Shown: piece after piece, positions 1-9,429 of the stretch
Position numbering within the stretch: the first letter of the stretch is position 1
Layout: every line of letters begins with the position of its first letter
Notes under the pieces: model-generated
What the model saw: only the letters and a program-made list of their open reading frames with translations
The model's database searches: none
What the model was told of the DNA's origin: nothing
Assembly (NCBI RefSeq): GCF_932526225.1
Contig: NC_064035.1
Location: 19,707,969-19,767,968, forward strand
DNA length: 60,000 nucleotides
Origin: Nematostella vectensis
Lineage: Eukaryota > Cnidaria > Anthozoa > Actiniaria > Edwardsiidae
Reading direction: 5' to 3'
Translations under genes and position numbers: made by a program

Positions 1-689
1 AACAACAGCAAATAAATGAAAACAAAACTTCTAACCATCTTACAATCTCACAATCCTTTTGTCGCGGTCACTAAATTCCTCTTCTTTGGGGCTGTGGCTG
101 TCAACAACGGATCAACACTACACTTTTATTCAAGTACAAGTACACTTTTATTCATATGACATTTTGGTACAAAGTACATCGTGAGGAGGATTCTGTGAAC
201 ATCAATGACGCGTGAGAGGAATACATCGATATCGATAAGGGTATCGCAATACCAGAAAGTATTCGCTTTTGGGATACGACGAGCCTATGACAGAAAAAGC
301 CATTTCCCTTAACCACCATTTCTACTTCTTAAACAAGAAAAGACAAGAAGAACTCACTAAGTACCTCAAAACAAATATAGAGGAATTAGATAAAAATAAC
401 ACTGTTACAGAGATTCTGAAACTATAAAAAGACAAGTCTCTAATACAAAACTACTTACAAATAGAATGTTTGCTGGCTTTTACAGGAAATGTTGTGCTCA
501 GAGAATTACAGGTTTTTGGGAGCAATCCCTGGTACGAAACGGTGAAGAAAGTAGAGGAATACCCCTTCCACTTTCGGGTCCAAGCATTGCACCCGAAACG
601 TACGAAATACTTCATAGAATCTATCATCATGGATTCATGCTAACGGAATGTTTCCCTTCCTTATTTCCCATTTTTCCCTTTTTGTTTAG
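1..689. other. No confident gene
   Basis: I see no recognisable domain in this stretch. A plus-strand reading frame around 290-640 looks weakly coding, with runs such as LIQNYLQIECLLAFTGN, but it is broken by stops. It leads into a pyrimidine-rich tract at about 650-687 that resembles a splice polypyrimidine tract. It may be upstream exon material of the frame at 690-962 or a decayed repeat. Confidence 0.3.
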
Positions 690-962
690 GACGAATGCCT
701 TAAAACTCTTTCAGCCAAGCAACGCGAAAAACTTTCCTCTGCTCTTCCCAGCAAATTAGCTGCATCATTCCCTGATAAACGTGTTAGCGATATTCTTGAA
801 GATTATGGCAAGGATGTGGCTGTAGATGACTTGGTTGCTAAGCCTGCAATAGCTTTGCAGCCGTTTCGTAGTGAAATGCACGAGATGTGCCACCAGAGGA
901 AATTGATGCAGTGTACAAGCTGTTTTAGTGAACCTCATGTAGAGACAAGGCAGCCCTTATAA
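690..962 (+). CDS. Unrecognised exon-like open frame, possible terminal exon
   Basis: A pyrimidine tract ending TTTAG at 685-689 is followed by an uninterrupted 90-codon frame that closes with TAA at 960-962. The protein has balanced, non-repetitive composition, with stretches such as KTLSAKQREKLSSALPSKLA and DILEDYGKDVAVDDLVAKPA, and ends with a C-x2-C pair (CTSC). This looks like real coding sequence, either a last exon or a fragment of a gene or transposon carried here. I do not recognise the family. The upstream exon, if any, is not resolved: sequence at 290-640 is coding-like but interrupted. It could equally be a pseudogene piece. Confidence 0.35.
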   Translation, partial: DECLKTLSAKQREKLSSALPSKLAASFPDKRVSDILEDYGKDVAVDDLVAKPAIALQPFRSEMHEMCHQRKLMQCTSCFSEPHVETRQPL

Positions 963-1689
963 GGTAATCCTCTAAGAAGGATGCTTAGATGCACAAATCA
1001 TCACTATTATCACTACGCGCGGCCAAATTGTAAAATAACCCTATCCCCTATCGGACCAATTCAAAGGAGCCCAGAATACGCACGAGTTTTGTTTGAATTT
1101 AGTTTTGCTGATTGGGAAGAATTGTGAAAAATTAATTTGTGGAAATCTATCCTGTTCTATCCTTTATGATCCTCGGACTTAAAAGCCGCAGTATTAGCTA
1201 GTCGCTCTATCAGCACAACAAAGAACTAACACAACGCGAAAACCAAGAGACGTGAATCGGCAAGTACGAAAACAAAGATAATTAAAAGCTTAGCTAGCAT
1301 TTTACTTGTTTTGTTTGCAAACTAACAGCTTGAATTGGACTAAACTGTAGAAGACCGATTGACGTCAGTGACGAAGACGCATGCGAATGCTCAATCTACA
1401 ATACTTTACTGTCAGACCAGAGAATAACCGTAGCGGTCACAGGTCTATCACCCACCCTAGACAATGGAGGCACCCAAGATCACTTGGATGAACACATCCA
1501 AGATGCCGAGAGTACATATTATTTATTATAGTCTTATAGAACTAAGCTTAATTGCCTGGATTCAGCTCGAGACAATAGACTAAAAAAATACGCTCTATCT
1601 GTATCAGGATGTTTTCGATCGAACTGAAACTTGGCAATCAAAAACTAGACATAATTTAGAAACTTTTCATCAGAGTGCTGAAATCAAAG
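963..1689. other. No gene seen
   Basis: No long open frame, RNA gene or clear repeat. It probably contains decayed 5' sequence of the LINE that becomes recognisable at about 1,690. Confidence 0.4.
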
Positions 1690-2160
1690 AGCTACAGTGG
1701 AACACCAACACGTTATCGTCCATCGTGGTACAAACAACTTGCAAACAGATTTTGTAGACACTGTAGTCGAGAAAACTACGGAGCTAATAACAACTGTTCA
1801 GAGAAAGTTCCCTGAAGTTTGCTCTAACCTACAGAAAAGACCATGATTTCGAAGCAAATTCTTTTAAGTAAACCGGAATCTAGAAGCTGGCGTTGGCGTT
1901 GGTTTTATAGACAATTCTAAGATTGACAGCTGATGTCTAGATCAACACAAGCTTCACTTGAGTAGTAAAGGAAGTGCCTCAAACTTTATCAAGTTTATGC
2001 GGACCGGCACAGGAAGCAGCAGCCAAAATAAGTGTTTTCATCGGAACAATCTCTTCAGCCAACTCATCGAAGCTTTCAAGTAGCGTGGCAATCAGTCAGT
2101 CTCGAGGAAGACCCCAGCGTCGCCGTTAGCCAGGATAGCCTCGCCTCAGTCTAGAGACAC
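1690..2160 (+). pseudogene. LINE ORF1 remnant with SGNH/esterase-like domain
   Basis: Translated in pieces, this segment reads HVIVHRGTNNLQTDFVD, followed by a frame containing IDNSKIDS, then HLSSKGSASNFIKFMR after an internal stop. The G-T-N-N block, with a later D-x-x-H-L-x-x-x-G tail, is the pattern of SGNH hydrolase domains carried in ORF1 of CR1-type LINEs. In those elements ORF1 binds RNA and aids retrotransposition. Stops and frameshifts make it non-functional. It is followed, in the order expected for a LINE, by the endonuclease start at about 2,200. Assignment to the CR1/L2 group is by pattern only. Confidence 0.5.
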
Positions 2161-2189
2161 TCAAGGACCTAAGGACTACTTCCCAATTC

Positions 2190-2600
2190 CTAAGGTTAGA
2201 GGCTTTAAAATGGCATATTAGCTATTAATGATCAACCAAAAGGAGATAATGAAGTTGATATTGATGGATATGATATTGTTCGTAGAAATCGAAAAGAAAC
2301 GGAGGGGGCGTTGCAATTTATGTTAGATCGTCTCCCAATTACTAAACTTGGTTAGACCTTGATAATATTGACTTGGAAATTCTCACAAATGAATTCTCCA
2401 AGCCGAAGTGTAAGCCCCTCTTAGTGACCACGAAAATTAGACGAGGGGGGTAAAGAGAGTATTTTACTAGGTGATACGATTTTGAATCTACCTGACCTAG
2501 ACAAACTAGATGCTAAAATTTATCAGTGAGACATATCAATATGGCCAACTGATTGATAAATTATGTAGCACTTGCCCCTCTGAATTGCGATGTTAAGAGT
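2190..2600 (+). pseudogene. LINE ORF2 apurinic endonuclease-like fragment (CR1/L2 type)
   Basis: The frame reads VDIDGYDIVRRNRKETEG, and after a stop DLEILTNEFSKPKCKPLLV. This matches the Y-x-(I/V)-x-R-x-(D/N)-R-x-x-x-G-G-G block and the following E-x-x-x-P-K-x-K-P block of LINE exonuclease/endonuclease/phosphatase domains. A degenerate piece with LLGDTILNLPD resembles the later GD(F/I)N motif. No reverse transcriptase follows, so the element is truncated, probably by the DIRS element to its right. It lies directly downstream of the SGNH-type ORF1 remnant on the same strand. Confidence 0.6.
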
Positions 2601-2743
2601 GTACGAGCATAAAAGATCAGTGCGGTTTTGAAAAACAAATCAAACAGTTTTAGCTAAATGAACGCCTAAAGAACGGCGTCTTAATTGCCAGGCGTGCTTT
2701 TGTCTATTACGACCGTGCTAAACGTGCATTTGAAACGGCACAT

Positions 2744-2801
2744 AAACTAGAACGGCGTTTAAACTAGGCCTGAAACTAGAACGGCGTTCAAACTAGGCCT
2801 G
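2744..2801. repeat. 29-bp tandem duplication
   Basis: Two adjacent 29-bp units (2,744-2,772 and 2,773-2,801) differ at a single base. Each contains AACGGCGTT followed by AAACTAGGCCTG. They end just before the first ATG of the DIRS gag frame, so they lie in what would be the leader region of that element. Confidence 0.8.
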
Positions 2802-2811
2802 ATCGCCATCT

Positions 2812-3630
2812 TTGCCTACAGAGCCCACTAGCGGCGCATCATGTTCAACAGAACAAAATACCGGCAAAAATATCGCAGGTGTCTTGAAAGAAGTTTTTGC
2901 AGACCTTGCAAAAAAAAATATGAATACAGGGTTTTTATCCCTAGGCAACTTGATTAAGAATCAAAATCGGCCGGATGAGTCGTTTTCTGACAGTGAAAGT
3001 GACAACGAGCAGGATGAAAACACGTCCACGGGCCCGCCAGCCGCCTAAAGCTGACGACTCACAAAACTCTGCTTGCGAGGAACAAGATATTTTGAAAAAC
3101 CTCGCAAAGCAATACTCCACAACTGTTCAGGAAATTCCTGAAATTAATGCAAGGTTAGCCGACATTGCTAAGAATTTGCTAACCGAAAAAGTTGACGATG
3201 ACAAGCTCACTGAACTAAGAAAGCGCTATGGCAAACCAAAAAATTGTGAGGCGCTTACTGAAACAAAAGTTAACCTTGCCATCTGGAATAACATCTCAGA
3301 GGAGGCAAGGACGAAAGACGTAAAGCTGCAAAGGTCACAAAAGTCTCTGATCAAAGGCATTTCAGCAGTTATACAAGTCTTAAATGACTTACTAACCAAA
3401 GCTGAATGGCCAACAAAACAAGAGGTTGTGGACACCCTTATGGATTGGGTCCAACTGCTGGCAAATGCCAGCCGTGAACTAAACATTAGACGCAGAGAAG
3501 CTCTCAGATATGAGCTACACCCCAGCTATCGTTACTTGTGTGCCCCTTCTAATCCCATAACTACTGAATTGTTCGGTGATGACTTACCAAAAGCGGTGAA
3601 AGACATCACCGACACTAATCGAATCACACC
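2812..3630 (+). pseudogene. DIRS-type retrotransposon gag-like ORF (frameshifted)
   Basis: Two overlapping frames (2,812-3,048 and 2,975 onward) together give one gag-like protein. The first starts MPTEPTSGAS and has an acidic serine stretch; the second carries KADDSQNSACEEQD, INARLADIAKNLL and RKRYGKPKNCEAL. It is homologous block by block to the minus-strand ORF at 6,920-7,897: both share a P-x-N-C-x-x-L-x-x-T-K-V core, an N-x-R-R-R-E motif and a final LFG-D block. Gag proteins of DIRS elements package the RNA. At about 3,630 the frame passes directly into RT-tail and RNase H sequence, so the reverse transcriptase core has been lost. Confidence 0.7.
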
Positions 3631-3639
3631 CAAATCTAA

Positions 3640-4150
3640 GACATATTTGAAATGGTGGATAACTAATTTGCCTACTGCATACAAGAACATACTGCAAAAT
3701 AACCATAGAGGTTGAGGTGGAAACGGATGCCTCAAAAACTGGGTGGGGCAGTGTATGAGGGCCAAGCGGCCCGGTGCAGGTGGACTCTCTTAGAACAGGG
3801 GAAACACATTAATGAACTTGAAATGCTAGCTGTTTACCTGGGACTTCAATCATTCATTACTGAATTGAAGGGAAAACATGTCTCTATAAAAAGTGACAAC
3901 TCTGCTACTGTATGCTACATAAATGCCATGGGAGGTACTAAGCCTGTTGAGTGTAACTCCCTCCCAAAAAATATCCGGTTGTTATGCATAGAAAATTATA
4001 TTTGGTTAACTGCCTGTCATTTGCCAGGAAGCAGACAAGTACTCAAGGCAGTTTAACGATAGAACAGAGTGGCATTAACAACCAGAGAAATTTTCCCAAG
4101 TCACACAAGTACTGGGTACACCAGATGTAGACTTATTTGCATCAAGATTT
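3640..4150 (+). pseudogene. DIRS RNase H remnant
   Basis: Sequence from about 3,650 reads YLKWWITNLPTAYK, typical of the RT-RNase H connection in DIRS elements. It is followed by an RNase H domain: ETDASKTGWG (first catalytic Asp), INELEMLAVYLGL (Glu) and SIKSDNSATVCYIN (second Asp). A one-base frameshift near 3,760 separates the first motif from the rest. Past 4,080 a further frame contains GTPDVDLFASRFN, a block found after RNase H in DIRS elements. RNase H would degrade template RNA during reverse transcription; here it is broken and lacks its polymerase. Confidence 0.75.
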
Positions 4151-4179
4151 AACATGTTTGTTTATTTATTTCCCCCTTT

Positions 4180-5097
4180 TTGCCTTATAACCAGGTGTAT
4201 ACAGAACTTAGAGAAAGATCAGACTAGTACACTCTTGGTAGTACCTCTTTGGCCAACTCAAGCCTGTGCACAACCCATCATACTTCCACAGCGACCGGGA
4301 CTCTTGACCCTACCTCACGTAGGGGTACAACACCCATTGAAAAGGAAACTCAGAATAATGGCATGTCTATTGTCCAGCAACATTTCCAGACAGAGGGAAT
4401 ATAGCAACCAGCTGTTGAATTACTCATGCAATCCTGGAAAACAGGCACCAGGAAGCAGTAATCAACCTACATTAGACAGTGGACAGCATTTTGTGCTAAA
4501 CGGAAAATTGATCACACTAGGCCACCTATAGCATTGTTGTTGGATTTCCTTACGGAACTCTATAACAGGGGTGTCACAGTACTATCAACACAGCACGCAG
4601 TGCATTGTCTACATATATTTCGACAGACACAGGAGTTAGTGTAGGACAACATCCTCTTGTCATACGTTTACTTAAACGAATTCATCAGGCAAGACCAGCT
4701 CAACCTAAATACAAAGAGGTATGGGATGTGCAGGTTGTGCTGGGTAATCTGTCTACACTTCATCCAGTTGACAAGCTATCATTGAAGGAATTGCCTTATA
4801 AACTTGTTATGTTAATGTTGCTTGTAGAACGGACGCTCAGTCCAAATTGTTGTTATGTAAAGGTGGGTTCGTCAAGTCATGAGTTTATCTGGTATTGACA
4901 CGTCGATATATGCACCTCATAGTACTAGAGCAGCTTCTGTTTCTGCTGCTAATAGAGCATGTGTCTCTCTACATGATATTCTAGAGACTGCAGGGTGGGC
5001 ATCTGCACATTGCTTTGCCAAATACAATAATAAGCCCATAACCACAAGTACATCTGCATATGCTAGATCACTGTTATCCGAAGTGTCAGACAAATAA
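4180..5097 (+). pseudogene. DIRS tyrosine recombinase remnant
   Basis: Frameshifted pieces cover the SAM-like N-terminal domain (TYIRQWTAFCAKRKID, about 4,470-4,520), a middle part (KLSLKELPYKLVMLMLL, about 4,770-4,830) and the C-terminal catalytic part (HSTRAASVSAAN, then GWASAHCFAKYNNKPI, about 4,915-5,040). The H-x-x-R box, the downstream tryptophan and the final tyrosine of tyrosine recombinases are visible. The catalytic-domain arginine region is damaged. In DIRS elements this enzyme replaces integrase and inserts circular DNA. Its position after RNase H on the same strand confirms the DIRS assignment. Confidence 0.75.
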
Positions 5098-5165
5098 GAT
5101 ATTGTCATTTTTGACAAATAAAATATTGCTGTCTCAGGCCTCATGTGCATGATTCTTTGAAATCT

Positions 5166-5467
5166 CATAGGATCTCTCAGCATGATAACGAGGTAGAATT
5201 TGAAAATTAAACGAGACTTACCTGGAAGTTGAAGTTTGATTGTAATTTTACCGAGTTATAGAATGCTGAGAGATTACATGCCCAAGTTCCCATACCCTCC
5301 CTTATAATTCCATTATAGGCTGATAAGTACATACACATTCGGCCATGTCTTAAAAACTGATTGGCGCATGCGCTTGCTATCTTCATGTAATCTCTCAGCA
5401 TTCTATAACTCGGTGGAATTACAATCAAACTTCAACTTTCAGGTAAGCCTCGTTTAATTTTCAAATT
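5166..5467. repeat. Long imperfect hairpin at the DIRS 3' end
   Basis: The left arm (about 5,190-5,280) and right arm (about 5,384-5,467) are near-perfect reverse complements over roughly 83 bp, separated by about 105 bp. The right arm reads ATGTAATCTCTCAGCATTCT followed by ACTCGG-GGAATTACAATC. A further piece at 5,166-5,194 echoes the right-arm start (ATCTCTCAGCAT). DIRS elements carry inverted terminal repeats and internal complementary regions, and the position 70-90 bp after the recombinase stop fits that. An independent foldback or MITE insertion is the alternative. Confidence 0.8.
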
Positions 5468-5658
5468 AAAAGCTGATCTAGTTCTTGTCATAGATTGCCG
5501 TCCTTATCGTGGCAAATAAATACCGAAAATTGTGTGTCGTGGTGGTTTGGTTTGACTGGCAAATTTTAAGGGCTTCCACACCCAGCAGTCTTATCCCGCT
5601 TTACATCGTCTTTTAAGACTTCGCCGCTGAGGTGTGATTGTTGTGTGAATTCCTTGTT

Positions 5659-5931
5659 TTACTCGCTCAACTTGACCAGTTTCTTTTTCTTGAACTCGTT
5701 GGAGAGAGCATCTTTCAACTTTAAATAAAACATATTCATATCTTTTTCTAATACTCCTTCCGCATGGCTTGCAGACGCGCTCTGATAAATTTGTTGCACA
5801 GAAAACCCCAATTCTTCACACAACTCGGGTTTTCTGGTCTTAATATTCCTTGTTCTTGAAAAAGGTGGCCTGCCAAAGGTTCTGTATTTAATCAAAAAGG
5901 GGAAAACAGGCAAAGCCCTCGTAGCCGCCAT
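5659..5931 (-). CDS. Unrecognised small single-exon ORF, 90 aa
   Basis: The ATG at 5,931 sits in AGAATGGCGGC, a good initiation context with a YY1-like ATGGCGGC. I prefer it to the upstream in-frame ATG at 6,003. The product starts MAATRALPVFPFLIKYRTFG, basic and hydrophobic, and ends with a lysine-rich helix (NEFKKKKLVKLSE). No acidic residue occurs before position 41, which would suit a mitochondrial presequence. I do not recognise the family. It stands alone on the minus strand between two DIRS remnants. It could be a retrocopy or exon of a host gene, or a chance frame. Confidence 0.35.
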   Translation of the reverse strand: MAATRALPVFPFLIKYRTFGRPPFSRTRNIKTRKPELCEELGFSVQQIYQSASASHAEGVLEKDMNMFYLKLKDALSNEFKKKKLVKLSE

Positions 5932-6919
5932 TCTTAGATTTTGAGCTATTATTAGTTTACAAATTTGCGAGTGTCTGAAAAGTTGATAAGACAGAAAAAG
6001 CAATTTATGAAATCAAAAGATGTTGATGTGACTTTGAAGAGAGAGCAAGAATGAGCAAGAAATGGCGGAGTTTAATGATAGGGAACGATGTCTTTGTAGT
6101 GCTTCCAGTGAGGTTTCTTAAAGCATGATTTTCACAGTTTCGGGTTAGCGAAACTGTCTATCCAGCTTCATCGAGGGCTGACATGCCGGAAACTTTTTGA
6201 AAATGCGCAATTCGATATAGAGAAAGAAAGCACAATTTCTTACAATGGCCACCTGTTCCTTGTATTGCGGACTGATTTTCGACACACAAATAACGTTAAG
6301 CCGAAATGCGTATACCCTGATTTAGGCTTTTTCAGATATTTTCCTCGATCATCTTTGCGCTATGTATGGGCTCAGGGACGAAAAGCTCAAATTTTAATGA
6401 CACTTTACAAAAAGCCGCATCAATTTTAAAAAAAGGCGCATTTGGAATTTTGTAGGCGCATTTGGAATTTTGTTTGATATTACTCACTAAGTACTTAGGG
6501 GAATTTTCTGCCTTATTAGATGTGAAATGAGCTTATTTGAAGCGTCATGTCATGTTTCTCCGTCATGTCTCGAGGGCTTCAATTCTTCTACGTCACCAAA
6601 TTGAGGGACCAAGTGAGATAGCAACAATGCGCATGCGCAACTTCAGTGCAACGACAGTCAAACGTTTGTCAGGGACGTGTTCTTGATCATATTTGCACTT
6701 CGTAGAAGTGAAAAATAGTTTAGACAATTCGCAGAAGTGTACATAGTGATAAACAGTCACGCATCAACCGCCAAAAAACTTTGCGAAAGAACTACGACCT
6801 TTTTCTTCCCGCACAAACTTTGGCGAGCGGTGACTGAACTTCACGGCGTGGCCGTGGAGAAATCTCGCGGAAAGACATGTCTGCGAATGGAGATAAAAAA
6901 CAAGCGAAAGAAAGGAGAT
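5932..6919. other. No gene recognised; CpG-containing mixed sequence
   Basis: No domain is recognisable. A plus-strand frame beginning ATG at 6,878 (MSANGDKKQAKERRFIPSDM) looks weakly coding but is cut where the minus-strand DIRS gag begins. A short duplicated phrase, GGCGCATTTGGAATTTTG, occurs twice in tandem at about 6,434-6,472. Confidence 0.3.
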
Positions 6920-7897
6920 TCATTCCCAGTGACATGAGCGAGGCAAGTACTCCTTTGGCGAAGGATTGGAGCCAAAAAAGGCACACAAAAGGAGTGGCGG
7001 GAAGTCCACAAGGTCCTCATGGCGGCTTTTGTTTCTGTCTTTTTCCATCGCCTTCCTGACCACCTTGTTAGTCTTGTCAATATCATCCAAGCGTTTGGAT
7101 GTGTCTCCCCCAAAAAGAAATTTATTGATCGGGACAGATGATGAAAACAGCGAAGTGTAGTCATCATTGAGGTCAGGTTTCATGCATTCACGGCGACGGC
7201 AGTTCAGCTCGTAATTTGCATAACTTAGCATTTCAATAGATGACATTCCTTTCTCGACAAGCTTGTCAAGTTCAATAACAATATCACTGTTATCGATTTT
7301 GTTTTCCTTTACTTGGGCCTGTAGACCGATAATGCCGTTGAGCTGTTTGGTGAGCTCGATTACGCCTTTAACAAGCGCACTCTGTGCAGTTTGTGCGCGT
7401 GAATCAAAAGAGCGTGTTTGTGGGCGAGGACGATTCCAGATTAATTCGTCTACTTTAGTTGCCACTAGCAAGTTGCAATTCTCTGGGCGGATGATTTTTT
7501 TCATGCTTTCCTTCATCTCCGCCTCGTCAGGTTTTTCATCCTTAAATATAAGGTTGTTTACCAACTCTGCGAGTTGTGCATTTACTGACTTCTCCGTCTT
7601 TTCCTTCATGTTCAGTCTCTCAGCAATGGCGCTTAGCACGTTGTCTAAAGACGTTTTTCTGCTTGCTGCAGATTTATCTGTGGGTTGGTCCGATACCCTG
7701 GCAGCAGTTTCCTGGTCCACTGGTGAGGCACCAATGCGAGGTTTCTTGGAGGTTTTGGGCTGATTTTCATCAGCACTTTCATCTCCGCTCAATCCGCTCT
7801 CACTTATTTGAGAACGCAAAACCTCTTGTGGACCCGAGCCGTCTTCGTACCAGGTCTCCTCTATTGTGGTCTGGAGCTTTGAACAACTATCTTGCAT
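6920..7897 (-). pseudogene. DIRS-type gag ORF, second copy, opposite strand
   Basis: A continuous 325-codon minus-strand frame starts at 7,897 (MQDSCSKLQ). It contains an acidic, serine-rich N-terminal third, a lysine-rich core (MKEKTEKSVNAQLAELVNNL), the shared block RPENCNLLVATKVDELIW, the motif NCRRRECMKPDLN and the block PINKFLFGGDTSKRLDDID. These align in order with the gag at 2,812-3,630. The last about 30 codons, after EKDRNKSRHEDL, do not look gag-like and probably mark the truncation point. No RT, RNase H or recombinase follows, so only the 5' part of the element remains. The Penelope-like element begins about 80 bp from its start. Confidence 0.65.
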
Positions 7898-7974
7898 AGT
7901 TTTGGAGATTAATAATGGAGTTTGAGATCAAACTGCCAAATTTCATGAGTTAGCTCTGCTCATTTGTCGAGGCT

Positions 7975-9318
7975 GGTGGCGTGGTTGACTTAGCTCGCAT
8001 TGTCCTGGAGAATAATATCTTAGTATTTAATAAGAAGCATTATTTACAGGTATTAGGTACGGCTATAGGTACTAGAATGGCACCATCATATGCTAATCTT
8101 TTTATTGCTAAAGTGGAAAAGGAAATCATAGACTTTTCTCCTTTTAAGCTTTATTTATGGCGTAGGTATATCGATGACATTTTCATGATCTGGACTGAAG
8201 GTGAGGACGCTCTGAGAGAGTTTATGGCTCACATGAACTCTATACAAAGAACTATAAAATTTACGTTTGAGTGGTCTACTAGTCAGGTAAATTTTTTGGA
8301 TGTTTCACTTACTCTTGGGGATGGGTTTATCTCTACAGATCTGTATAGTAAGCCTACTGATAAGCATCGATATCTCTTTCATACGTCCTGTCATCCGTCT
8401 GCTTGTAAGAAAGGCATTCCTTTTGGGCAGGCACTACGTATTCGTAGGATATGTCCGGAAGACTCTTCTTTCGAAAAGAGGGTATTAGAGTTACAAGGTT
8501 ATTTAATTAATAGGGGTTATGACAGCAGGATTGTGGGGAGGTAAGTTGACCGGGTTAAACGTGTTCCTAGGGACGACACATTGAAAGACAGGCGTAAAGG
8601 TAAGAATGATCGTGTACCTTTTGTAGTTACTTTTCATCCAGCTTTACCTAATTTACCTGGTATTCTTCGTAATTTACAGCCAGTTTTAGAATCTTCTAGT
8701 AGATGTAGGGGTGCTATTGGTAGGGTACCTATGGTGGCTTATAGGAAACCTAGAAGTTTAAAAATATGTTGGTGCACTCCTCTCTTAAAGAGGATAGTAC
8801 TCAGGTTAGAGGTTGTGGTTAGTGTGTGTAACTTTCTTAAGACAGGGCGGGAGTTTCGCAGTACAGTTACTAATAAGAAATATGTCAATAATTTTGACTT
8901 GGACTGTAACTCAGATTTTGTTGTTTATCTAATTACTTGCTCTATGTGTAGCAAGCAATACGTAGGGTCTACAATCAATAGTTTTAGGAAGCGTTTTAAT
9001 AATCATAAAAGTAGGTTCAATAAGCACCCTAGTTTACCGGTTAGTGAAAGAGTTAAGGATGACCTTATCTATCAACATTTTCATTGCGACAATCATTTAG
9101 GTCTTAATAATGTTATGGTACAACTTATAGATAAGCGTAACTCTGAGGCTCAGCTTAGGGAAAGGAAAGGCCAGTGGGCTTATCGGCTTAAGTCTATCTA
9201 CCCGCGAGGTCTTAATAGTGATGACTTTTTTGTAGTAGGAACCCACGTAGAGATGTGTAAATTCTTTTTATCCATAGCGCGCGCTATTCTAGAAAATGCG
9301 CGTTTTTGTCAGTTGTAA
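7975..9318 (+). pseudogene. Penelope-like element: reverse transcriptase plus GIY-YIG endonuclease, 5'-truncated
   Basis: One reading frame runs from 7,981 to 9,318, interrupted by a single TAA at 8,542. The first part is the RT palm: LGTAIGTRMAPSYANLF, then the catalytic YIDD at 8,167-8,178, then FLDVSL and the YSKPTDKHRYL block typical of Penelope-like RTs. The second part holds a GIY-YIG nuclease: VVYLITCSMCSKQYVGST, then FRKRFNNHKS, with the conserved arginine; the downstream catalytic glutamate is probably in LRERKGQW. RT finger domains are missing, consistent with 5' truncation during target-primed insertion. Apart from the one stop the frame is remarkably intact. The start at 7,981 is merely the first ATG. 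Confidence 0.88.
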
Positions 9319-9382
9319 TGTTTTTTGCGTCTCGCGCCACTATTCTGATGTAAAGAAGCTTGTAACGATTCACCTTCTTCAG

Positions 9383-9424
9383 TCTGCCCTGAAGAAGTCT
9401 TTTTAAAGACGAAAATTTGGCAGA
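9383..9424 (+). ncRNA. Hammerhead-like ribozyme motif after the Penelope-like element
   Basis: TCTGCC (9,383-9,388) is followed by CTGAAGA (core CUGANGA), an extra A, a 5-6 bp stem GTCTT/AAGAC with a UUUA loop, GAAA (9,411-9,414) and then GGCAGA (9,419-9,424), which pairs perfectly with the first hexamer. Penelope-like elements are known to carry hammerhead motifs in their terminal repeats. The extra A before stem II, and the ATTT in place of a standard helix III with a GUC cleavage triplet, make activity uncertain. Confidence 0.4.
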
Positions 9425-9429
9425 GTCGA

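Noticed and set aside
7263-7899. Plus-strand ORFs of 166 and 107 aa
   Set aside because: Antisense shadows of the minus-strand DIRS gag, which has recognisable homology in its own frame.
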